DNA of 64,000 nt from Streptomyces shenzhenensis (GCF_021462265.1 NZ_JAJONF010000024.1:1-64000); one strand, 5' to 3'; numbered from the stretch's first letter, positions 7,990 through 16,734 are shown. Numbers and translations are program-made. Notes: generated by a model not told the origin, from the sequence alone.

Positions 7990-9471
7990 TCAGACCTCCT
8001 CGGCCACGGCGACGGGGGTGGCCGCAGAGGCGGCGGCGCGGTCACCGCGGCACAGCGTCAGATAGAGGCCCGCGGCCAGCGCCGTGCCGATGAACCAGGA
8101 GTACGGCGCCACGTCGCCGAACGTCTTCACCAGCGCGAGCACGGCCGCGACCGCCGCCGAGGGCAGGAACGCCCACAGCGCCTTCGGGTTGACCCCCTTG
8201 CGGTAGTGGTAGGGGGAGCCGGGGGCCGCGTCGAAGAGCGCCCGCGCATCCACCTTGCCGCGCTTGATCGCGTAGTAGTCGACCATGATCACGCCGAACA
8301 GCGGGCCCAGGAAGGCGCCGAGTCCGCCGAGGAAGTAGTTGACGACGGTGGGGTTCGAGAAGAGGTTCCAGGGGGTGACGACCAGCGCGGCGACCGTGCT
8401 GATCATGCCGCCGACCCGGAAGCTGATCTTCTGCGGCCAGACGTTGGCCAGGTCGTACGCCGGTGAGACGAAGTTGGCGACGATGTTGACGCCCATGGTG
8501 GCGACCGCGAAGGTCAGCGCCGCCACGATCAGGACCCAGGTGTTGCCGACCTTGGCGACCAGTTCGGCCGGGTCGGTGATGGCCTCGCCGAACACCTCCA
8601 GGGAGCCTGCCGTGACGATCACGGAGACGACCACGAAGGCCGTGGAGTTGACCGGCAGACCCCAGAAGTTGCCGCGGCGCACGGTCCGGTAGTCGGGCGC
8701 GAAGCGGGAGAAGTCGCAGAAGTTGAGCATCAGCGTGCCGTAGGTGGCGAGGATCAGGCCGATCGCGCCGAACCACTGCCGCCACTGCTCACCGGTGGAG
8801 ACGGGATGCGGGGTGGAGGTGAGCGAGATGGTCCAGTGGGCCTTGGCCAGGATCCAGACCGCCAGCGCGATCATGACCAGCCAGATCGCCGGGCCGCAGA
8901 AGTCCTGGAACTTGCGGACCGACTCCATGCCCCGGCTGATGATCGCCGCCTGGACCAGCCAGAGCGAGACGAAGGAGATCCAGCCGAGCGCGTCCAGGCC
9001 GAGGAAGGAGCTCTCCGTCAGGGACTTCAGGCCGGGCCAGGCCGCCAGCAGCATCACGTTGACGGCGACGGACGCCAGATAGGTCTGGATGCCGTACCAC
9101 ATGATGGCGATCACGGCCCGGATGAGCGCCGGGACGTTGGCGCCCCAGACGCCGAAGCTGATCCGGCTGACCACCGGGAACGGCACGCCGTGGCGCTGGC
9201 CGATCCTGCCCATCCAGTTCATGCCGACGTAGATCAGCACGAAGCCGACGAGGAGGGAGGTGAAGACCTGCCAGACGTTCATGCCGAGGACCAGCAGGCC
9301 GGCCGCGAAGGTGTAGTTGCCGAGGTTGTGGACGTCGGACATCCACATGGCGAAGAGGTCGAAGACCTTCCAGTTCCGCTGTTCGGCGGGGGCGAGGTCT
9401 TCGTTGGTGAGCCGGGGGTCGGGGACGAACCCGGGTGCGCCGGTGGCTTCGGCGCGGTCGGCGAGGGACAC
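7990..9471 (-). CDS. NCS1 family nucleobase:cation symporter
   Basis: A 493-residue membrane transporter with about 12 helices of the NCS1 family, which imports cytosine, uracil, allantoin or hydantoins with a cation. Typical segments are the NEDLAP...RNW N-terminus, WMGRIGQRHGVPFPVVSRISFGVWGANVPALIRA in helices 2-3, and DFSRFAPDYRTVRRGNFWGLP. GTG at 9471 follows GGAGG. It is the first gene of an operon with the racemase-like gene and faces a GntR regulator, with a perfect palindrome upstream. The partner gene favours a hydantoin or allantoin substrate, but this is inference. Confidence 0.9.
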   Translation of the reverse strand: MSLADRAEATGAPGFVPDPRLTNEDLAPAEQRNWKVFDLFAMWMSDVHNLGNYTFAAGLLVLGMNVWQVFTSLLVGFVLIYVGMNWMGRIGQRHGVPFPVVSRISFGVWGANVPALIRAVIAIMWYGIQTYLASVAVNVMLLAAWPGLKSLTESSFLGLDALGWISFVSLWLVQAAIISRGMESVRKFQDFCGPAIWLVMIALAVWILAKAHWTISLTSTPHPVSTGEQWRQWFGAIGLILATYGTLMLNFCDFSRFAPDYRTVRRGNFWGLPVNSTAFVVVSVIVTAGSLEVFGEAITDPAELVAKVGNTWVLIVAALTFAVATMGVNIVANFVSPAYDLANVWPQKISFRVGGMISTVAALVVTPWNLFSNPTVVNYFLGGLGAFLGPLFGVIMVDYYAIKRGKVDARALFDAAPGSPYHYRKGVNPKALWAFLPSAAVAAVLALVKTFGDVAPYSWFIGTALAAGLYLTLCRGDRAAASAATPVAVAEEV

Positions 9472-9504
9472 GGGGCCTCCAGGGAACCAACCGGTGTACC
9501 AGCT

Positions 9505-9518
9505 TTTGGTATACCAAA
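9505..9518. promoter_or_regulatory. Perfect palindrome, likely GntR/FCD operator
   Basis: TTTGGTATACCAA followed by A is a perfect 14-base palindrome in the intergenic region between the NCS1 permease operon and the divergent GntR gene. Its core GGTATACC fits the GT-N-AC type operator known for the FadR (FCD) branch of GntR regulators. A weaker half-match (GGTGTACC) lies about 10 bases to the left. It most likely binds the adjacent regulator and controls both directions. Confidence 0.65.
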
Positions 9519-9609
9519 GTGCTGTCATGGTGTTCCCGTCAAGCGTTCCGACCGATGTCCGTCCCGTTACGGCTCCGTAAAAGCCCCCCGGGTCGGCGAA
9601 AATGACCTC

Positions 9610-10299
9610 ATGGGCTCCCCCACCACGAAGATCGAACCGTTGGGCGCGGTGCGCGAGCGTGTTCTCGCGACCCTGCGGCAGGACATCATCGAGGGGCGTC
9701 TGGGCCCCGGCGACCGGCTGGTGGAACGGGAGCTCGCCGAGCGGTTCGGAGTCTCCCGGGTGCCGGTCCGGGAGGCGATCCGCGCCCTGGTCGCCGAGGG
9801 GTTCGTGCTCTTCGAGTCGGCCCGCCGTACGGTCGTGCGCCGACTGACCCCGACCGACGTCAAGGAACTCTTCGAGCTGCGCGAGGCGTTGGAGGTGTAC
9901 GCGGCCGGCCTGGCGGCGGCGCGGGCGACACCGGAGGCGCTGGCCGAGCTGCGAGAGCTGCTCGACCGGGCGGCCACCGCGACCGAGGCGGGCGACGCCG
10001 AGACCATCACCGACATCAACACCCGTTTCCACGACCGGATCCTGGCCCTGGCCAGCAACAGCCTGCTCATCTCGGTCATGGAGCCGGTCGACGGCCGCCT
10101 GCGCTGGCTCACCCGGCGCAACGAGGAGTGGCCCCAGCTCCTCACCGAGCACCGCGAGCTGTACGCCGCGATCGCCTCCGGCGACCCGGACCGCGCCCGG
10201 GCCCGCGCGCTCGGCCACGTCCAGGCCAACTACCGGTCGACGGTGCGGCACCTCTTCGGCGGCGAAGCCGGCGCCTTCGGCGAGGACACCGGCGGCTAG
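9610..10299 (+). CDS. GntR family transcriptional regulator, FCD subfamily
   Basis: A 229-residue regulator. Residues about 12-75 form the GntR winged helix (LRQDIIEGRLGPGDRLVERELAERFGVSRVPVREAIRAL), and residues 85-215 form an all-helical FCD ligand domain with the metal-binding pattern D...H...H seen in FNTRFHDRI and TEHRELYAAI. It is transcribed away from the NCS1/racemase operon and probably represses it and itself through the palindrome at 9505-9518. The ligand is probably the transported compound or a product of it. Confidence 0.92.
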   Translation: MGSPTTKIEPLGAVRERVLATLRQDIIEGRLGPGDRLVERELAERFGVSRVPVREAIRALVAEGFVLFESARRTVVRRLTPTDVKELFELREALEVYAAGLAAARATPEALAELRELLDRAATATEAGDAETITDINTRFHDRILALASNSLLISVMEPVDGRLRWLTRRNEEWPQLLTEHRELYAAIASGDPDRARARALGHVQANYRSTVRHLFGGEAGAFGEDTGG

Positions 10300-10368
10300 C
10301 CGCGAATGCCCCGCCGGCAGGAACACCGGTTCGCACAGGAGTCTCCCAGCTCCGCCGAGCCCCGCCCC

Positions 10369-11079
10369 TCACCCCAGCCCGGCCGCCTCCGCAGCCGTCC
10401 GCAGCACGTCGCGGAGCATCTCGGGGGTGAGGCGGCCGGTGAAGGTGTTGCGCTGGCTGACATGGAAGCAGCCGAAGAGGTCCAGGCCGTCAAGGCCGAC
10501 CCGGGCGCCATGGGCGAAGACCGGACGGGGGCGGGGCACGGCCCAGCCCGCCGCCGTGAACGCCGGCAGCGCGGCCTGCCAGCCGAAGGCACCGAGCACG
10601 ACGGCGGCGCGCAGCGTCGGCCGCAGCAGCGTCAGCTCCTCGACCAGCCAGTGACGGCAGGTGTCACGCTCCTCGGGGGTCGGCTTGTTGGCGGGCGGAG
10701 CGCAGTGCACGGGCGCGGTGACGCGCACGCCGTGCAGCTCCAGCCCGTCTCCGGCGCTCACCGATGTCGGCTGCGAGGCGAGCCCGATGTCGTACAGCGC
10801 CTGGTACAGCACGTCACCGGAACGGTCGCCGGTGAACATCCGCCCGGTGCGGTTGCCGCCGTGCGCGGCCGGAGCCAGGCCGACGATCAGCAGCCGGGCG
10901 TCGACGGGCCCGAAGCCGGGGACGGGCCGGCCCCAGTACGTCCAGTCGGCGAACGCCGCGCGCTTGGTACGCGCCACGTGCTCCCGCCAGGTGACCAGAC
11001 GGGGACAGGCACGGCAGCCGCTGACACGCTGGTCGAGGTCGGCAAGCTGGGTGAGCTGGGTCAGGGGGGTACGGTCCAC
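10369..11079 (-). CDS. Uracil-DNA glycosylase, family 5-like (UdgB)
   Basis: A 236-residue iron-sulfur uracil-DNA glycosylase. The N-terminal CRACPR (Cys22, Cys25) and two later cysteines (in VHCAPP and DTCRHW) are the expected [4Fe-4S] ligands. The active-site motif GLAPAAHGGNRTGRMFTGD is that of family 5, which lacks the polar residue used by family 4, and the second motif HVSQRNTFTG also fits family 5. It removes uracil and other deaminated bases from DNA, which matters in a high-GC genome prone to cytosine deamination. It appears monocistronic. Confidence 0.9.
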   Translation of the reverse strand: MDRTPLTQLTQLADLDQRVSGCRACPRLVTWREHVARTKRAAFADWTYWGRPVPGFGPVDARLLIVGLAPAAHGGNRTGRMFTGDRSGDVLYQALYDIGLASQPTSVSAGDGLELHGVRVTAPVHCAPPANKPTPEERDTCRHWLVEELTLLRPTLRAAVVLGAFGWQAALPAFTAAGWAVPRPRPVFAHGARVGLDGLDLFGCFHVSQRNTFTGRLTPEMLRDVLRTAAEAAGLG

Positions 11080-11220
11080 GTTTCAACGGTAGGACCGGTC
11101 CAGCGGGCGGAGGCGGGGAAAGGGGAGCCGGGACGAGGGGGAGGCGTGTTCGGAGCGGTTCGGTCGGGGTGGCGGAAGTGCGGGAGCACCCATGTCGGTC
11201 TGCGCGAAGTGCTGAGCGGC

Positions 11221-11290
11221 GGGCGCGGGCTGCCTGCGACTGATCGTGTCCACGCGGCGGCAGCGGCATGTCGGTGACAGCCCCGCGCCC
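11221..11290. repeat. Streptomyces-type GC-rich intergenic repeat
   Basis: GGGCGCGGGCTG at the left and CAGCCCCGCGCCC at the right pair as an imperfect stem, with CGGCGGCAGCGGCATGTCGGTGA between. The right part matches, in reverse orientation, repeat copies at 52144-52275 and 63599-63637. It lies between the divergent udg and S4 genes. Confidence 0.6.
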
Positions 11291-11361
11291 GTTCGGAGTG
11301 CGGTGGCGGGCGCCGGCGAAACGGTTCCGTCGGTGCCGGCTCGGGGGGCTAAGGTCGGGCT

Positions 11362-11934
11362 ATGGGTTCTGAGGACGCGGACGACGGCAGGGAGCAGGCG
11401 AGCGGCGAGGGAGCCGAGGCCTCCGGCGCCCCGGCCCCCGACCCTGCCGCTGTGGCCGCGGCCGTCGCCGCCGCCGAAGCCGCGGGGCCGGCTCCCGGTG
11501 AGAACGTGCGGATCGACAGCTGGATCTGGGCCGTGCGCCTGGTCAAGACCCGCTCCATGGGAGCCACCGCCTGCCGGGGCGGGCACGTCCAGGTGAACGG
11601 CGAGCGGGTCAAGCCCGCCCACTCCGTGCGCGTCGGCGACGAGGTGCGGCTGCGCCACGAGGGGCGGGAGCGGGTCGTCGTCGTGAAGCGGCTGATCCGC
11701 AAGCGGGTCGGTGCCCCGGTGGCCGCCGTGTGTTACATCGACAACTCCCCGCCGCCCCCGCCCCGGGAGGCCCTCGCCCCCATGGGCATCCGCGACCGCG
11801 GCACCGGCCGCCCCACCAAGCGCGACCGCCGCGAACTGGAACGACTGCGCGGCATGAGCGGGCCCGGCGGCATGAGCGGAGGCGGCATGGGCTCGGCAGG
11901 GCGCCCGGGCGGTGGCCGCCCCGGCGGACGGTGA
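11362..11934 (+). CDS. S4-domain RNA-binding protein (Hsp15-like)
   Basis: A 190-residue protein with an acidic, alanine-rich N-terminal 45 residues, an S4 RNA-binding domain at about residues 48-110 (RIDSWIWAVRLVKTRSMGATACRGGHVQVNG), and a basic, glycine-rich tail with repeated GGMSGGGM and PGG units. The domain resembles E. coli Hsp15, which rescues stalled 50S subunits by binding peptidyl-tRNA. The long low-complexity extensions on both sides are a streptomycete feature. It ends 22 bases before the convergent methyltransferase gene. Confidence 0.88.
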   Translation: MGSEDADDGREQASGEGAEASGAPAPDPAAVAAAVAAAEAAGPAPGENVRIDSWIWAVRLVKTRSMGATACRGGHVQVNGERVKPAHSVRVGDEVRLRHEGRERVVVVKRLIRKRVGAPVAAVCYIDNSPPPPPREALAPMGIRDRGTGRPTKRDRRELERLRGMSGPGGMSGGGMGSAGRPGGGRPGGR

Positions 11935-11956
11935 CCCGCCTGGCCGTCGCACACCC

Positions 11957-12649
11957 CTACGCCGACGGCACCGCCTTCACCCATGTCCCGTCCTCGGTCA
12001 GGTACTCGGTCACCGCCAGTCCCGCTTCCGCGAGTGCCTCCTCGAACTGTTCCCGGGTGAGCGGTCGGGCCAGGAAGGTCTGGGTCCAGGTCGCGTCCGG
12101 GAACTCGTACTCCGCCCGCACCGAGTTCACCCCGCCCCCGACCGGCTCGGCCGACACGAGCCGGACGGTGTAGCCGCTGAGGTCGACCCGCTCCCTCGGC
12201 ACCTTCGTGTGGTAGTCCGCGCCCTCCCGCTGGATGAGCACGCAGCCGCCGTCCGCCACGTGCGCCGCGCAGGTCCGCAGCATGCCCCGGCGCACTTCCA
12301 CGTCCCCGCTGTGCACCAGGAAGGACGCGAGCATCACGACGTCGAACTTCTCGCCCAGGTCGAGCCCTTCGATGGTGCTGCGTATCGTGCGCGCCCCGCG
12401 CACGCGCTCCAGCATCTCCGCCGACTCGTCCACCGCCGTGACCGTGAACCCGCGCTCCACGAGCGGGTGCGTCATGCGTCCCACACCGCTGCCGAGCTCC
12501 AGGATGCGGGCGCCGGCCGGGACCGCCGCCTCGATGATGTCCGGCTCGGCGCCCGCGGTCAGCCGCGAGTAGAGCTCGACCGCGCAGCCGTCCGGGGTGA
12601 TCGCCCCCGGCCCCGTCCCCTCATACCCTTCACGCATTTCAACTGTCAT
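11957..12649 (-). CDS. Class I SAM-dependent methyltransferase
   Basis: A 230-residue methyltransferase. Motif I reads ARILELGSGVGRMTHPL, followed by the acidic ribose-binding segment VTAVDESAEML and the VVMLASFLVHSGD strand. The C-terminal half resembles small-molecule methyltransferases rather than rRNA enzymes. The ATG at 12649 is preferred; an internal ATG four codons later is possible, and neither has a strong ribosome site. The substrate is unknown. Confidence 0.85.
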   Translation of the reverse strand: MTVEMREGYEGTGPGAITPDGCAVELYSRLTAGAEPDIIEAAVPAGARILELGSGVGRMTHPLVERGFTVTAVDESAEMLERVRGARTIRSTIEGLDLGEKFDVVMLASFLVHSGDVEVRRGMLRTCAAHVADGGCVLIQREGADYHTKVPRERVDLSGYTVRLVSAEPVGGGVNSVRAEYEFPDATWTQTFLARPLTREQFEEALAEAGLAVTEYLTEDGTWVKAVPSA

Positions 12650-12764
12650 GCCCGAACAACGGCCCGTCGCCGCACCGCGGTTCCAGCATCTCGACGGTTC
12701 ACTCGTTCGAGCAGTTCGAAAGCCGGACGGGAACTTTCCGACGGCAAACCGCAGTTGACGGCTG

Positions 12765-13679
12765 TCACCGGTCCCACGGGAACCATCCGTGCCCGACGTA
12801 CCAGTGGCCGCCCGCCCGCAGGTGGTCACCGACCACCCGCTCCACCGGCGTCCGCCGGGGCAGGTCCGGTACCGGCAGGTCCGGGTCGCCGAAGACGAAT
12901 CCGACCGGTGTGGTGTCGGCCGGCTCCGGATCCTCCCATCCGGGCCGGAACCGCTCCTGGAAGCGGACGATGTTGGAGCCCGCCGGCAGGTGTTGTCGCA
13001 GCTGCGGATCGAGCAGCCAGGAGTGGCAGGTCGCGACGGCGTGGGGCTCCTCGGGAAAGTGCCGGGCGAAGAACTCCCGGGCGTGGTCCAGCGAGCGGTC
13101 GCAGGCGAGGGGGGTGAGCGGCCCGCGGAAGTCGGGGATGTGCAGGTCCAGGGAGGGCTCGCCGCCGGTCACCTCGATGCCGGCCGCCCTGATCGCCTGT
13201 GCCGTGCGCTCGCCGAGCCCGGTCCGCTCGTACTGCAGGCGTCCCAGCTGGTAGAGGCGGCCGCAGAAGTGGCGGGTGAGCCAGTGGCTCTGGCGCGTTC
13301 CCAGCCCACCGCCGCCGAACCGTCTGCGATGCAGTGCCATGCCACGGCCGAGGTCGGCGAGTGTGTGGCGGGAGACGTCGTCGGGAATGCCGCGCGCCCG
13401 GTGCACCGCGCGGACGTGCGGCACCGCCGCCAGGAAGACGTACACGAGGAAGTAGTCGCCCAGCGCGGCCGGAGCCTGGGCGGCCCGGTCACCGAGCCCG
13501 GCCGGGTCGTCCACCTCCCGCACGGCACCGGTCACGTCCTCGGCGCCCTCTTCCAGCAGCCGCCGCAGCCCGGGATCGGCGGCCACGGTCCGCCGCAGTG
13601 CCACCACCTCGTTGATGTCCTCGTGCGGCACGGCGAGGTCGAGGAGCAGGTCGGGCAGGTCGTCGGCGTCCGGCAGCAC
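12765..13679 (-). CDS. Acyltransferase-domain (GNAT-like) protein
   Basis: A 304-residue soluble protein starting VLPDADDLPDLLLDLAVPHEDINE. I recognise the layout of actinobacterial two-domain GNAT-like acyltransferases (N-terminal helical domain, C-terminal domain with LDLHIPDFRGPLTPLACDRSL and HSWLLDPQLRQHLP), but the assignment is from memory. GTG at 13679 follows GGGGGA. Its acyl donor and acceptor are unknown. It is divergent from the DUF6343 gene, with 64 bases between. Confidence 0.6.
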   Translation of the reverse strand: MLPDADDLPDLLLDLAVPHEDINEVVALRRTVAADPGLRRLLEEGAEDVTGAVREVDDPAGLGDRAAQAPAALGDYFLVYVFLAAVPHVRAVHRARGIPDDVSRHTLADLGRGMALHRRRFGGGGLGTRQSHWLTRHFCGRLYQLGRLQYERTGLGERTAQAIRAAGIEVTGGEPSLDLHIPDFRGPLTPLACDRSLDHAREFFARHFPEEPHAVATCHSWLLDPQLRQHLPAGSNIVRFQERFRPGWEDPEPADTTPVGFVFGDPDLPVPDLPRRTPVERVVGDHLRAGGHWYVGHGWFPWDR

Positions 13680-13743
13680 GGCGGGGTCCCCCTTGGTGAA
13701 AGTCCGCTCGAAGAGTACGTTGCATGAAGGAGCGGTGATCCTG

Positions 13744-14043
13744 ATGCGTACAGGCAGTGAACCGGTGACCGCCCGCAGTGCGTTGCGGGCACGGTTGTGG
13801 CTGAGCGTGTGGGGGCTGGCCTGGGCGGTCTTCGGCACGGTGCTGTTCGCGCTGCTCGGCCGGCCCGGGTGGGCGGCCGCCTGCGGGGTGGTGTGGCTGG
13901 TGGCCGCCGTCGACATGGTCGTGATCATCAGGCACATCCGGCAGGGCCCGCACTTTCAGCCGGGCCGGGACGTGCCGCCGTACCGGCCCGTGGACATCGG
14001 CCCGCCACCGTACCGGCGCCCGCCGCGGCACCGTCACTCGTGA
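13744..14043 (+). CDS. DUF6343 family small membrane protein
   Basis: A 99-residue protein with two membrane helices (LWLSVWGLAWAVFGTVLFALLG and WAAACGVVWLVAAVDMVVII) and a proline-rich cytoplasmic tail ending PPPYRRPPRHRHS. It matches the actinobacterial DUF6343 family of unknown function. AAGGAG lies 11 bases before the ATG at 13744; a GTG three codons earlier is too close to that site. Confidence 0.75.
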   Translation: MRTGSEPVTARSALRARLWLSVWGLAWAVFGTVLFALLGRPGWAAACGVVWLVAAVDMVVIIRHIRQGPHFQPGRDVPPYRPVDIGPPPYRRPPRHRHS

Positions 14044-14099
14044 GGGAGCGTCCACGCACGCGGCACCGCCTCACGCGCCATGGCTCTTGCGGCGCCGGC

Positions 14100-14486
14100 T
14101 CACGCGCCGCTGTCGAAGCGGGCCGCCTTCAGGTACTCCGGGTTCGGGTCCAGGGCGGCCGCCAGCCGGAAGTGGCGTATCGCGAGGCCGGCGCGGCCTT
14201 GGCGCTCGTAGGTGCGGCCGAGCGCGAAGTGGGCGAACGCGTTGTCGGGTTCGCGCTCCAGGACGATGGTGAACTCCAGCTCGGCGGGGCGCAGCTGCGC
14301 GGCGGCGAAGAAGGCACGCGCGCGCAGCAGCCGGGCCGCGGTGTTCTCGGGGTGGGCGGCGATGACTCCGTCGAGCAGTTTCACCGCGCCCCGCGGGTCC
14401 CGTGCGTTGAGCAGTTGCTCGGCGGCACGGAAGTCGATGACATGCGTCTCCGGAGTACGTCCGGTCGAACCGCTGGTCTCGGGCAC
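14100..14486 (-). CDS. Tetratricopeptide repeat protein
   Basis: A 128-residue protein built of about three TPR units: AAEQLLNARDPRGAVKLLDGVI, ARLLRARAFFAAAQLRPAELEF and AHFALGRTYERQGRAGLAIRHFRLA. Such proteins act as scaffolds. GTG at 14486 follows GGAAGGA. It lies just downstream of coaE on the same strand (51 bases apart) and may share its transcript. The partner is unknown. Confidence 0.85.
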   Translation of the reverse strand: MPETSGSTGRTPETHVIDFRAAEQLLNARDPRGAVKLLDGVIAAHPENTAARLLRARAFFAAAQLRPAELEFTIVLEREPDNAFAHFALGRTYERQGRAGLAIRHFRLAAALDPNPEYLKAARFDSGA

Positions 14487-14536
14487 GGCGAAGTCCTTCC
14501 CTCACTGACGCGGTTCAACGCCCGGACGGGTGCCCG

Positions 14537-15178
14537 CTATTTCGAAGACGCATTCCGCTCGTCGGAACCGGCCGCCCGGGCCCGGCGCACCAGATCGGTC
14601 CACACCTCCCCGACGCGCCGGCGGAGCGCGTCCAGGGGAACGTCGTTGTCGATGACGATGTCCGCGATCGCCAGGCGTTTCTCACGCGTCGCCTGCGCCG
14701 CCATGCGTGCGCGGGCGTCCTCCTCCGTCATCCCGCGCAGCCGGGTCAGCCGGTCCAGCTGGGTCTCGGGAGCGGCGTCCACGACGATCACGAGGTCGTA
14801 GAGCGGGGCGAGGCCGTTCTCCGTGAGGAGCGGGACGTCGTGGACCACCACGGCGTCGGCGGCGGCGGCGGCGGCCGCACTCTCCAGCTCGCGGGAGCGG
14901 GCTCCGACGAGGGGGTGCACGATCGAGTTCAGTACGGCGAGTCTCTCGGGGTCGGCGAAGACGATCGAGCCGAGCTTCGGCCGGTCCAGGCTGCCGTCGG
15001 CGGCCAGCACCTCCGGACCGAAGGCCTCGGCCACGGCGGCCAGACCGGGGGTCCCGGGCGCGACGACCTCACGCGCGATGCGGTCCGCGTCGATCAGCAC
15101 CGCGCCGTGCCCGACGAGCAGCCGCGACACCTCGCTCTTGCCGGCGCCGATCCCGCCGGTGAGGCCAACTTTCAGCAT
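14537..15178 (-). CDS. coaE: Dephospho-CoA kinase
   Basis: A 213-residue enzyme of the last step of coenzyme A synthesis, which phosphorylates the 3'-hydroxyl of dephospho-CoA with ATP. The P-loop GLTGGIGAGKSEV is at residues 5-17, the substrate-binding DADRIAREV follows at about 30, and the lid segment LTRLRGMTEEDARARM is present. ATG at 15178 sets the P-loop at the usual distance; an in-frame start ten codons upstream is less likely. Length is normal for the family. Confidence 0.95.
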   Translation of the reverse strand: MLKVGLTGGIGAGKSEVSRLLVGHGAVLIDADRIAREVVAPGTPGLAAVAEAFGPEVLAADGSLDRPKLGSIVFADPERLAVLNSIVHPLVGARSRELESAAAAAAADAVVVHDVPLLTENGLAPLYDLVIVVDAAPETQLDRLTRLRGMTEEDARARMAAQATREKRLAIADIVIDNDVPLDALRRRVGEVWTDLVRRARAAGSDERNASSK

Positions 15179-15349
15179 GCCCCGAAGCCTAGGCCCTGCC
15201 ACTGACACCGTCCCTCCGGGGCCCGGCCCCGCGCCCCGCCGGCTGCGCGACGCCCTCGGCCAGGGGCTCGGCGCCCCGGGCCAAGGGTCCGCACCCCCGC
15301 CGGGGCTTGCCGTCCGGGCCGGTGCGGGCCGGGTGCGGGAGGCAGGGCC

Positions 15350-16288
15350 TCAGTTGTCGCCCTCCCGCTCCGCGAGGAAGCGCTCGAACTCAAGGCCGAT
15401 CTCGTCCGCCGACGGGATCTCCACCGGCTCGGCCAGCATGTTCCCCCGGGTCTCGGCGCCCGCGGCCGCGTCGTACTGGTGCTCGAGACCCTGTACGAGG
15501 GCGGTCAGCTCCTCGTCGCCCTCCTGGATCTGGCTGTCGATCTCGGTCTGGGTACGGTGCGCGTCCGTGCGCAGGGCGTGCGCGATGCTCGGCAGGACCA
15601 GGCCGGTGGCGCCCGTGACGGCCTCCAGGACGGTCAGGGCGGCGTCCGGGTAGGGCGAGCGGGCGATGTAGTGCGGCACGTGCGCGGCGACGCCCAGGAC
15701 GTCGTGGCCGGCCTCCATGAGGCGGAACTCGAGCAGCGCCTCGGCGCTGCCGGGCACCTGGGCCTCCTCGAAGGGGCTGCGGTGTCCGGGGACCAGGTCG
15801 GTGCGGTTGCCATGCGGGGTGAGGCCCACGGGGCGGGTGTGCGGGACGCCCATGGGAATGCCGTGGAAGTTCACGGACAGGCGGACCCCGAGCCGCTCCA
15901 CGATCTGCCGTACGGCCGCGGCGAAGCGCTCCCACTCGACGTCGGGCTCGGGGCCGGACAGCAGCAGGAACGGCGCGCCAGTGGCGTCCTGGACCAGCCG
16001 GACCTCGATGCCGGGCTCCTCGTACTCGGTCCAGCGGTCCCGCTTGAAGGTCAGCAGCGGGCGCCGGGCCCGGTAGTCCACGAGCCGGTCGTGGTCGAAG
16101 CGGGCGACAGTCTGGTGGGGCAGCGAGTCGAGGAGCCGGTCGACGATCTGGTCGCCGGTCTCACCCGCGTCGATGTATCCGTCGAAGTGGTAGAGCATGA
16201 CAAGACCGGCCGACTCCTGGGCCAGCGCCATGTCGACGACTGCCAGGCCCTTCGGCTCCCATGCGTACAAACCCTGCGGATCAAGCAC
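15350..16288 (-). CDS. PAC2 family protein
   Basis: A 312-residue protein of the PAC2 (proteasome assembly chaperone 2) family, which in actinobacteria is widespread and poorly studied. Recognisable segments are MLYHFDGYIDAGETGDQIVDRLLDSL, the FHGIPMGVPHTRPVGLTPHGN stretch and VPHYIARSPYPDAALTVLEAV. The start is a GTG preceded by GGAGGAG. It sits between coaE and rpsA with no proteasome gene in the window, so a role in 20S assembly is not supported by context. Confidence 0.88.
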   Translation of the reverse strand: MLDPQGLYAWEPKGLAVVDMALAQESAGLVMLYHFDGYIDAGETGDQIVDRLLDSLPHQTVARFDHDRLVDYRARRPLLTFKRDRWTEYEEPGIEVRLVQDATGAPFLLLSGPEPDVEWERFAAAVRQIVERLGVRLSVNFHGIPMGVPHTRPVGLTPHGNRTDLVPGHRSPFEEAQVPGSAEALLEFRLMEAGHDVLGVAAHVPHYIARSPYPDAALTVLEAVTGATGLVLPSIAHALRTDAHRTQTEIDSQIQEGDEELTALVQGLEHQYDAAAGAETRGNMLAEPVEIPSADEIGLEFERFLAEREGDN

Positions 16289-16318
16289 AGTGACCGCTCC
16301 TCCTCGTGTCCGTACGGG

Positions 16319-16554
16319 TCAACGCGGCACTGGCCACAGGCATTCCCGCCGACACGCGGAACAGGTGTCGTGCCAGGCGGCCTCCAGGCGGGGGTCCGAC
16401 GCCAGTGGCTGGGAGAAGGAGGAGGCCCCTTCGGTGCGGTACTTGTCGCCGGGGATCCGCACGCCGGCGGCGACGGCGCGCTGTTCACGCTGGGCCGGGG
16501 TGGGCCTGGCGTAGGAGCCGGCGTCGTCGCCCTGGCGTCCTGAGGCTGTGCCAT
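16319..16554 (-). pseudogene. Small cysteine-containing gene, apparently frameshifted
   Basis: The ATG at 16554 has a good ribosome site (GGAAGGGGA) and opens MAQPQDAR. From about codon 9 the streptomycete codon pattern (third base almost always G or C) moves to another frame, which runs DDAGSYARPTPAQREQ and ends CSACRRECLWPVPR at 16319. That second frame has no start of its own. Restoring one base near 16525-16530 would give a protein of about 78 residues with a CxxCxxxC end. It is either a true frameshift or a sequencing indel. The function is unknown. Confidence 0.5.
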
Positions 16555-16621
16555 GACGGATCCCCTTCCGGTGACCCGTTTCCGCGCACGGGACTTCGCA
16601 GCGGACGGCACGGCCGGCTCC

Positions 16622-16655
16622 CCCCAGGGGCGCGGGGAACTGCGCGATGAGCCAC
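16622..16655. repeat. Streptomyces intergenic repeat copy
   Basis: CCCCAGGGGCGCGGGGAACTG followed by CGCGATGAGCCAC is the streptomycete intergenic element seen many times per genome. It lies between the small frameshifted gene and the rpsA terminator. Confidence 0.65.
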
Positions 16656-16689
16656 AGCGAGCCCGCGCACGCACACAAACACGCGCCCC

Positions 16690-16731
16690 GAAAAACACCG
16701 AGGGGCCGTACCTCGAAAGGTACGGCCCCTC
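16690..16731 (-). terminator. Rho-independent terminator of rpsA
   Basis: GAGGGGCCGTACCT and AGGTACGGCCCCTC form a perfect 14-bp stem around a CGAA tetraloop (16700-16731). On the minus strand it is followed by GGTGTTTTTC, a T-run. It lies 45 bases past the rpsA stop. Confidence 0.88.
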
Positions 16732-16734
16732 AGT

